Positions 40,610 through 48,900 of a stretch of 64,000 bases of DNA are shown piece after piece (the stretch's first letter is position 1; each line of letters begins with the position of its first letter). The DNA is taken from NCBI GenBank assembly GCA_947462335.1, contig OX381709.1, positions 83,204,622-83,268,621 of the forward strand. The letters are read 5' to 3'. This DNA is from Harmothoe impar. Lineage: Eukaryota > Annelida > Polychaeta > Phyllodocida > Polynoidae. A program made the position numbers and the translations under genes. The notes under the pieces are model-generated. The model was not told the origin of the DNA. It saw only the letters and a list, made by a program, of their open reading frames with translations, and did no database searches.

Positions 40610-40829
40610 ATTAGCCTCTATAAGTTTGGAAGCCAACAAGGGTAACATCCCAGCTAACAAAAAACGTTATTTTACGTCAAAATAACGTTTTAAACTTTAC
40701 ATAACGTTATGTCATATTATTATACGATTGGGGCTCTGATCGTGCTTTTTTTGGATAACTGAGTTCTGTTATCACACGATAACAGGCACTGCTAGTTCCA
40801 AATTTCGACTTAGTTAAAATCGTGCGTTT

Positions 40830-40905
40830 CGACGAAGGATCGAACCCCGGACCACAAGACTGCGAATCCGACGTCCTATCCACTAGACCGTGCCGGCCAT
40901 GCAGG
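40830..40905 (-). repeat. tRNA-like sequence
   Basis: Minus strand GCCGGCACGGTCTAGTGGAT...GGGGTTCGATCC. A and B boxes are good and the T-arm pairs, but the acceptor stem does not, so this is a SINE head and not a tRNA gene. Confidence 0.55.
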
Positions 40906-41152
40906 ATAAGGGTATAAAACAAGAAGTCTACAGACACATTCCCAGCCGTCTAGCTCTTATATTAACAGAGATACAGCAATTTTTACACTTTTTGTTATAA
41001 CTTCTCCTAAAATCAAAATTTTTTTATAATTTTTTTTTCTATAAAGGTAGTAGTTGGACTTATTTTACCTATTCGTTAAAATAATTCTGGGGATTTTTTT
41101 TTCACATACATATAGGAACTTTAAAAATGCTACATTTCCACCCGTCCTCCCT

Positions 41153-41219
41153 CAGGTTCGAACCGGGGACCCCCTGCATGTGAGCCAGACGTTCTAACCG
41201 CTCGGCCACGGCAGATATG
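41153..41219 (-). repeat. tRNA-like sequence
   Basis: Minus strand CTGCCGTGGCCGAGCGGTTA...CTCACAT...CCGGTTCGAACC. Looks like a tRNA with anticodon CAC, but the T-stem and acceptor do not pair well. Decayed or SINE-derived. Confidence 0.5.
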
Positions 41220-41381
41220 GTACAAAGTAGGGGAAACGCTGGTTAGGTTCTAGTCTATCCAAAGAATGCGCCCCGCGCTCAGGTGCCAAAGCCTTTTTGT
41301 ATCGTGTCCTCTCATTGGCTGTCCCGTTTTAACTCCACCAATCAGCGAGCAGGTTGGTGGGATGTCAAAATCAACATGGCG

Positions 41382-41972
41382 CCCCACTCAACAAAAAACG
41401 TTTGATAACATTTGCAAACGTTTGTACAGGGTTTGTAGGAAAAAGTTTGTTTAAAGACGTTTTATAAACGTTCCTACATAGTTCATAATACAAACGTTGT
41501 TATCTAGAAAGTTATTTAACCTTTCTAGAAGGTTTAAATGGAAACACTTTTTTCCACAACGTTTTTGAACATTTCTCTATGGTTTGGAGGAAAACGTTCA
41601 TCTAGAATGTTATCAAACGTTTCTACATGGTTTTGGACAAATCAATGTTTTTATCTACAATATTATTTAACATTTCTTTATGGTTTGGACCAAAACGTTT
41701 GCATTCAACACATTATTAAATGTTTCCACATGGTTTGGAATAAACTGTAGTAGAAAAACGTTATTTTAACGTTGATAAACGTTTCTGTTAATTCAGGTAT
41801 CTGCTGCCAGGAGGCAGCACTATCTCTCTGATGGTATTTAGCTGGGTCTTAACTTCATTATCTTATTTGGAGTCAACGTTTTTACGTAAAACAAACGGTA
41901 AAAACAAACGTTTTGCAATCCTTTAGGAAGCGTTTTTTCCAGGGCAAAATAACGTCTTTTTGTTGAGTGGGG
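41382..41972. mobile_element. Related inverted-repeat element with CCCCACTCAAC ends
   Basis: 591 bp between CCCCACTCAACAAAAAACG and CGTCTTTTTGTTGAGTGGGG. The interior is a series of degenerate units ACGTTT...TCTACATGGTTTGG. Same AACAAAAAACG core in the termini as family 1, but different outer bases and no TA duplication visible. Confidence 0.75.
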
Positions 41973-42079
41973 CCCACCTTGCTCGATCTAGTCTAGGTAA
42001 ATATCCTTCAAAATGGCGAAATTAGGACGTTTTACAGGTAAATAAGGACATTTGAATGGAAAAATCGTAAAATAAACCT

Positions 42080-42200
42080 AATAATAGATGTATAACAGGC
42101 ACACTCGGGCCTATATACGTCTCTAACACCCTCGGTGCTTCGCACCTCGGGCGTTATATACGCATATAGGCCCTCGTGTGCCTGTTATACATCTATTATT
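42080..42200. repeat. Long hairpin with TCGGTGCTTCGCACCTCGG loop
   Basis: Arms 42080-42120 and 42160-42200 (ATGTATAACAGGCACAC / GTGTGCCTGTTATACAT core); an inner palindromic loop lies around GCTTCGC. Confidence 0.8.
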
Positions 42201-42286
42201 GGTTAACTAAAGAGCCTTAGAAAAACGTTGACATATAACGTTATATAACGTTATAAAATGGTGTATAACGTTATTTTTTTACTGGG

Positions 42287-43133
42287 ATATCTATCTATAT
42301 GAAATAGTTTTCTTTTCCACATTTCTGTATAATTTATGCAATTTCTCAAAAACACAGTTTCAGGCCAGGTCCATTCGTAATCTCATGTTGATCTCACTCC
42401 CGACGCCCGATGCCGCCGGGGTCCCCGGGTCGCCTGCACCTCATTAGCACCAGATTAGTATCAACTCTGTGGTTGTTTTAGACACTTGATACCATGGGAA
42501 TGGTCCAGGAGCTATAGGCCATTTTCTGTATGAAGGGTACCAAAAGGTTTGAAGGGCTTTTCTAACCTAAAAAATCGTGCCGAATCCAAAAATCAGCGTC
42601 TTAGTCGTCAGAAAGTGCGCGAATTTAACGAGAATTGACGATTTCTAAAAAAATGTTGAAATTTACCCAAAAATTCTTTAAAAATGGTTAAAAGTAGAAC
42701 TCACTTAGATTCACCCAAAAACTACTGAAAACAACTCTGTATATGACCCCTGACATGAGGAATGCATATAAAATGTTTCATTTGACCTTGACCTACTTAT
42801 CAAGGGCAAAGGTCATGAAAATGGTTTTCACCATATCTCCGCTTCTAGATGGAATATTATTATGATTTAAAGTCCTCAATGGGTGCTTTGTGCTGGGTCT
42901 AGTCCATTAGGGTATGTTTGCTTCTGTAGGAGTGTGTTATGTAAAGGATAACCCACAAAGACGTGCGTCTCTGTAAAAAATAACCTTGCTAGACTGGCCA
43001 GTGCATTCATGGCCACTCTATCATTGTTATTTTTACATATGAAAATACAATTCACAAATGACCTCACCTTTTTCTGGACTATTTTCAGAATCCCCCAATC
43101 CCCCCCCCTTCAGACACACACACATTGGCCACC
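42287..43133. other. Non-coding stretch with target-site duplication of host sequence
   Basis: No gene seen. GGCCACTCTATCATTGTTAT at about 43011 resembles GGCCACCCTAT at 43127 plus the sequence right of the retroelement (CTATCATTGTTATTTTT, from 57460). The target was thus a partly duplicated segment. Confidence 0.5.
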
Positions 43134-43137
43134 CTAT

Positions 43138-43841
43138 TGTCAGGTATGACCGGCGAGCCCGGCGAGCCCGGCGCTGCGGGCGCCCGCGTGTTCAAGCCGA
43201 CGGCGGGAGACGCTACTCCCGCCGCCGGCACACGCAGGCGCGCGCCGGCCCGCATAGGCGGCGCTCCAGTCGGCACTCCCGCCGCCGCCAGGCGACGCTC
43301 ATCCCGCACATTGTTTCCCACAGACCAGCATAAGGGTCACCCCTTTGATGTACACTAACAGGGGTAGACAAACTATGGAGGGGTATTGTGTGACTGTCTC
43401 TCTGACTGTTACAGCCCTCCAACCACTGTCAACTGACACTAACACTCAAGATGCCATGCTGGTAGCCTGGCCCCCTTAAATAGGGTCAGGTCCCAGCACT
43501 GGGCATCTCCATCCTCACTCTACACTTGGACACCACTGAGCAAGGACCTCTCCACTGACTGAGAACAAGGCTATAGGCTATGCCCTACTAGGCCCAACTA
43601 TCAGACATGGTGTAGGACCCCCTTGGCTCTAGTCCAGTACTAACCTCAGGGTTATTAGGTATATTTACCAAGACCTATATTATTGTGTGGATAGGTGTAA
43701 CTGAGTGGAACCTACATTGTACTTACTGTACTGTTGCTGTCAACTTGTAATAAATACCAACTATACTACAAGACCTCAAGACTTAGTCAACTTCCTCACA
43801 TTACAAGGAGTCTCCCAACTAAGGGGATTCCTTGTATGACA
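43138..43841 (+). repeat. 5' LTR (704 bp)
   Basis: TGTCAGGTATG...TTGTATGACA. The first ~190 bp are a CpG-dense block, unlike the rest. TTAAATAG (43476-43483) is a TATA-like element and AATAAA (43749-43754) a polyadenylation signal, which places R roughly at 43510-43775. A candidate primer-binding site TGGTGGAGAAGTCC starts 4 nt after the LTR; its tRNA was not identified. Confidence 0.95.
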
Positions 43842-44212
43842 AAGTGGTGGAGAAGTCCTAACAAGATCCCACAAGCTGGCAGCACAGACTACCAAGACTC
43901 ACCTCCGCAGCAAAGGACCAGCTACCCCTGGATCTCTACCCAGCAGGAGGAGGAGACCCAGCTCCAAGGAGTCATCCAGGAGCTCCACTCCAACACCCTC
44001 AGCTTCACCACACCACACCACTCAAGAGAGTGACTTCCAAGGCAAGCTTCACCTGGACACCCTAGCTGCCCTGGACAGTATCCAGGACACACAGAGTGAC
44101 TTGTTCTCAAACGGTCAGCATACCCCAGGATCAGGTATGAGTGACGATGAGACAGTACCCCCAGGCCAGGCAGCCAAAGAGGAGGCTGAGGCACTTCTAC
44201 TCATAGCCCAGA
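43842..44212 (+). other. Leader between 5' LTR and gag
   Basis: Contains the candidate primer-binding site. A CAG|GTATGAG splice-donor match lies at 44134/44135. One frame stays open from just after the LTR to a stop at 44226 (SRSSTPTPSASPHH, HLDTLAALDSIQDTQ, EEAEALLLIAQN) with protein-like composition but no ATG before 44137. It may be an N-terminal Gag extension joined by frameshift or splicing. Confidence 0.5.
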
Positions 44213-45913
44213 ATGTATGTGGATAAGACACTTAGGCCTGAACTAACAGCCCTACACACCACACATGAGGAAAGCACCAGCCGAGCCTTAAGGAAGGCCA
44301 AAGAGGAACAAGAGAAGGAATTAATATTACTCAGACAAGCCAACCAGGCACTGAAGAACTCTATGGAGACCCAAAAAGCTGAAGCCGCTCAAGCACTACT
44401 TGATATGCAAGCTCATCTACAAGTGACAATGAAAAACCAGCTAGCTGAGGCCCTAGCCTCACTCAAGTCAGGTGCACCCAATACCCAAGGAGTGAACCTG
44501 ACTAACACTGACACCTCCTCAGCACTCCTAGATGCCTTGAAAGAGGAAAGAGTTGCAAGGGAGGCATCTTTCAGTGGGTTAAGGGACCAGCTAAAACGGG
44601 TCAAAGAGGAAAAATACTGTGATATTCTACAGCCAGAAAAGTTTTCACAGTCCTCTCTCACACAATCCGCCAGGAGGCACTGCACAGACTATGAACAATA
44701 CTTTGATTCCAGATATGGGTACCATCCCAGTAACAGAATCAAGTATTTCTCAAACTACCTAGATGGTAAGGCAAAAATTTGGTACAAAGCCTATAGGACA
44801 GCCCATCCAACAGCAGACTATGAAGAAATGAAGGCAGCTTTCCTGATATACTTCAAGAAGGAGGACGACAGATTTGATGCTAAGGCATTGAGGAAGCAAA
44901 ATCCAAAAGAATCCGTATCAGACTATGCCATGGCCTTACAAAAGATGGCCACAGCTCACAACAAGTCTGAGGAGAGAACAAGGGAAGCCCTGCTACATGG
45001 TCTAAGGGACGACATCAGTGCAGTAGTCATCCACAGGGAAGCAACTACATGGGATAAAATACTTGAAGTTGCAGAGGAGTATGAGAACCAACAAACAGTC
45101 TCCACTGGTAACATTAAAGATGAGATAAAAGCAGAATTAGGCTCAGAGCTACAGGAAACAATAGAATCCATGCAGGCACAACTGAAGTCTGTGACACATG
45201 TAAACTCTATGATTGTGAAGCAAACAAAGTCACAGAAAAATGGAAACCCCTCAAAGAAAGCCAAATCAGACCCAAAGACAGTTCAAATGGATCACTCATC
45301 AGAGGATGAAGACCAAAGCCTAAACCTCATGTCAAATGAACATGTGAGGAGGCAAGAACAAAGGGCACTGAAGGATCAAGGTAAACCCAACAACAGCCAA
45401 CAAAGGAACTCTGGAAATAACAGAGGAGGCTACCGAGGCAAAAACTTTGACCCAAACTTCAGAAATAGCAACAGAGGAGGACAACGAGGCAGAGGTGGAT
45501 ACAGCCAAAATAACAGCCGAGATCACCAAAGCAACAGTCAGGACACCAGCCGTAGAGATAACAGCAGAAGTCGTGACAACAGCAGACACCGTGATAGTAG
45601 CAGAAATCGCGACTACAATCGCCGTGATAACAGCAGAGACCGTGATTACCACCGTCGTGACCAGAGCAGAGATCGTGACTACAACAGAGGTCGGGATCAA
45701 AACCGTCGTGACTACAGCAATAGTCGTGACAGACAGCATGACTACAACCGCAGTCGTGACAACAGCAGAGGTCGAGACAGCTACAATGGCTACAGATCCA
45801 ACACACAAGGCTACAACCCCCAACAGCAGCCCCAACAGCCACCTCAAGCTATCCAGCCTGACGTGCTTCAACAGATCAAGCAGCTACTAGGATCTTCAAA
45901 CTCGGGAAACTAG
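44213..45913 (+). CDS. Gag polyprotein without zinc knuckle
   Basis: Structural polyprotein. The chosen start is the first ATG after an in-frame stop (MYVDKTLRPE). The N-terminal ~110 residues are coiled coil (RALRKAKEEQEKEL). Residues about 150-250 match the retrotransposon Gag fold (YFSNYLDGKAKIWYKAY, SVSDYAMALQKM). A linker of about 100 residues is followed by RGG boxes (RGGYRGK, RGGQRGRGGY) and about 100 residues of RDNSRSRD-type repeats, ending in a Gln/Pro tail. No CCHC knuckle is present; RGG and RD/S repeats presumably bind RNA. It ends at TAG 45911-45913, right after the slippery heptamer. The upstream open frame may add an N-terminal extension. Confidence 0.88.
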   Translation: MYVDKTLRPELTALHTTHEESTSRALRKAKEEQEKELILLRQANQALKNSMETQKAEAAQALLDMQAHLQVTMKNQLAEALASLKSGAPNTQGVNLTNTDTSSALLDALKEERVAREASFSGLRDQLKRVKEEKYCDILQPEKFSQSSLTQSARRHCTDYEQYFDSRYGYHPSNRIKYFSNYLDGKAKIWYKAYRTAHPTADYEEMKAAFLIYFKKEDDRFDAKALRKQNPKESVSDYAMALQKMATAHNKSEERTREALLHGLRDDISAVVIHREATTWDKILEVAEEYENQQTVSTGNIKDEIKAELGSELQETIESMQAQLKSVTHVNSMIVKQTKSQKNGNPSKKAKSDPKTVQMDHSSEDEDQSLNLMSNEHVRRQEQRALKDQGKPNNSQQRNSGNNRGGYRGKNFDPNFRNSNRGGQRGRGGYSQNNSRDHQSNSQDTSRRDNSRSRDNSRHRDSSRNRDYNRRDNSRDRDYHRRDQSRDRDYNRGRDQNRRDYSNSRDRQHDYNRSRDNSRGRDSYNGYRSNTQGYNPQQQPQQPPQAIQPDVLQQIKQLLGSSNSGN

Positions 45914-45946
45914 AGACCCACAGCGCCGCTGGGCCAGTGCGTTGTG
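45904..45946 (+). promoter_or_regulatory. -1 ribosomal frameshift signal between gag and pol
   Basis: The slippery heptamer G GGA AAC (45904-45910) is in the correct Gag register, directly before the TAG. An 8-nt spacer (45911-45918) leads to stem CACAGCGC (45919-45926), a 12-nt loop and GCGTTGTG (45939-45946), eight pairs with one G-U. The -1 frame is the pol frame and is open through this point. This is a canonical layout; the loop GGG could pair with the CCCCCC downstream to make a pseudoknot. Confidence 0.9.
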
Positions 45947-48900
45947 AGCCTCTCCAACCCCCCATCAAGATCCAAGATCAACAATCCCTAGGACAACCAA
46001 AGACAATTGCTAGTATAGCAGAGACAATCCCCCAGATGCACACTGGGAAATCAAGCCGACCATCAGTGATTCACATCACACCTCAACAAGATGCATCGCA
46101 AAAGGAAATGGGTGAGAGTACCAAAATTTCTGTTGAACTTCTTAAAAATGGCTGTTTAAATGCAAGATTCTATGAACACACTGAAATACCTTGTTTAGTT
46201 GACACCGGTGCCACTATCACCTGTGTCAGGGATACTTTTCTTAGGGAAATTCAGAAATCTCGAGATGTAGAAATCAAAAAGAGAAAGTTCAATGTACACT
46301 TAGCAGACGGATCCATATGCCATGTAAGACAAGCAGCAGTATTGAAATTCAAAATTCATGGTACCAGATTCGAATTCCCATTCTCAATTATTCCAAACCT
46401 CACAAAGCCAGTTGTCCTAGGCACAGATTTCTTAAAAGCAACACGATCACAGATCGAATTCAATGTAGACCCAGAGCTACAAGTCAAGCCAGTCCGAGCT
46501 GTTAGGGAGGCTACAATCCTTCCTTTCACAGAACTAGCAGTTCTAGGACAAGTCACATCCCTCAAATGTTTAGAAGGATGTGTAGGCACATTAGACAATT
46601 TGCAGAGGAACAACAGAGTTCCATACCTAGTTCAAAAGGGAGTAGTAACACCCTCAGAAATGAACAGGCACCCAATCATACTGCTCAATACAAGCCACCG
46701 ACCATACAAGGTGAGGAAGGGTGATATAATAGCCCTATTCACAGAGGTAGATCCCTCTGAGTTACATCAACCAGATACTGACATCCCTACTGAGGAACCC
46801 ACACTACAAGTGCTAGACACTGAAGAGAATTGTAGTGACACAGAGTCAGACTGTGCCTCAGTATATGCAGATCCAGATACAAACCGTGGAGATGACACTG
46901 ATGATGAATTGGCCACAATTCACAGTGAGGCTCATGACATTATGCCAGACATAATGGAAAATGTGCCACCCAAATGTGTACTAACAGATATTGGACAAGA
47001 GAGACTCCAAAAGTTACTCCACAAGTATCAAGATGTATTTGTAGGTAAAGACAATGACATAGGTACAACCCACCTATACACACATTCAATTCACATCAAA
47101 CCAGATGCAGTACCATGTCACTACCTACCATACAGGCAGACGCCTGAGAAGCAAGCTAAGATGGGAGAAGTCTGTGAAGACCTAGTCAGACAGGGCATCC
47201 TCAGAGAATGTGCAGAGGGACCCTGGGCATCCAGATCATTTTTAGTACAGAAAGCATCTGGAGGCCAACGTCTAGTCACAGACCTACGCCACGTCAATGC
47301 TAATATGATAAACCAAGCTTTATCAACGCCACGTGCAGACGACACACTAGACATGATAGGGTCACTCAAACCTACTGTTTTCAGTAAACTAGATGCGCAA
47401 CAAGGGTTTTTCCAAATTCCCATAAGAAGGGAGGATCAACACAAAACTGCTTTCATAGCAAATGACAAAAAGTATGTCTATCAAAAGATGCCGATGGGTT
47501 TGGCTACCGCGCCGGCAGGATTTTGCCATCTAGTAACTCTAATTCTCAACAAACTGAAATACAAATGTGCCCTACCATACCTAGACGACATTCTAGTCCT
47601 ATCACCAGATGTAGAACGACATTTTTCAGACCTTGAAGATGTCTTCAAAAGCCTGAGAATTGGGAAACTCAAGCTAAAGAAATCAAAAGGTGAATACTTC
47701 ACAGATAGGATAGATTTTCTAGGAATGCGTGTCACACCAGATGGTTTACAACCATCCCCAGAAAAGGTGGAAAGTGTCAAAACCTTTCCCACCCCAAAAT
47801 CCGTGAAACAAGTCAGATCATTCACAGGACTATGCCAATACTTCAAAAAGTTCATCAAAGACTATGCCAATATTGCTAGGCCACTGTACGACCTACAAAC
47901 AAACCTAAAGGTTTTCAAATGGAATGAGGATGCAGACAATGCTTTCAAAACATTGAAACATGCACTCTGTACCCATGCACTATTGAGATACCCAGACTAT
48001 GACAAAGAATTCAGTCTAGCAACAGATGCTTCAAATGTGAGCCTAGGAGCTGTTCTATCACAACGCAGTAGTGAAGGAGTACTGAGACCAGTAGCCTTCG
48101 CAGGTAGAACACTATCAAAGCATGAAAGAAACTACAACACAACAGAAAGAGAGCTACTAGGTGTAGTATATGGGATACTACATTTTAGGCACTACTTAGA
48201 AAGTAGACACTTTCAGTTGTACACAGATCATGCAGCTCTAATACCACTGCTCACAAACACAGGTTTGACCCACAGGTGGGCCAGATGGGCACTGGATATC
48301 CAACAATTTGCATTCACAATACAACATGTAAAAGGAGATGACAACATTCCTCCAGATGTGATGTCAAGAAGAGAATATCCAGATGCACCACCAATGACCA
48401 ACCCCCCACCACCTCCAAGAAGGAAAAGGGCAGCCACCAGAACCAAATTCTCTAAAATCCAAACCAAGATACCATTCAACAGAGATGACCCACCAAAAGC
48501 AATTGACAGACCAAAACCAGTGATCAGAGGTATCTTAAAAGAGACCACCCATTATGTGTTCTGTCATTGTGAAAGGGAATACTGTGAAGAGTATCCAGAA
48601 AACTGTTTTACCCCGGTTGAGACCAACAGGATTGCACAGATGGTGAAAGCCACATCCCGTGAACCACCATGCAGTGCATCAGGAAATCAGTTGGAAGAAA
48701 AACTGCATAAAATTGCTTCAATCACCAAGGTAGTCAGATTTGCAGAAGAACAGCTGGATATGGAGGAAGAACAGGACAGAGACATTTGTGTTGTCACCAC
48801 ACGTTCAAAAGCAAAACGGTCGGTTGCAGAGGATACAAGGTCTAATGACCACCCTCAGCAATTAGGCCTAAAAGCCAAAAAGAACAAAGTGTCAACCAAA

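Larger units (their letters stand above)
40649..42286 (+). mobile_element. Family 1 MITE split by about 1.5 kb of other repeats
   Basis: The left half 40649-40717 (CCCAGCTAACAAAAAACG...GTCATATTA) and right half about 42205-42286 (TAAAGAGCC...TTTTTTACTGGG) together make one standard copy. The break is exactly at the family's central ATTAAAGAGCC segment. The insert holds two tRNA-like repeats, the 41382-41972 element and a long hairpin. Confidence 0.7.

Noticed and set aside
41153..41219. tRNA-Val(CAC) gene
   Set aside because: T-stem and acceptor stem do not pair; likely a decayed or SINE-derived copy.
43058..43422. Collagen-like frames (MTGEPGEPGAAGA) on both strands near the LTR start
   Set aside because: Produced by the CpG-rich block at the start of the LTR and repeated identically in the 3' LTR at 56688-57040.
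45332..45871. 179-codon antisense frame opposite gag
   Set aside because: Mirror of the RD/S repeat region; valine/threonine-rich by complement of the repeat codons, with no promoter or poly(A) signal.
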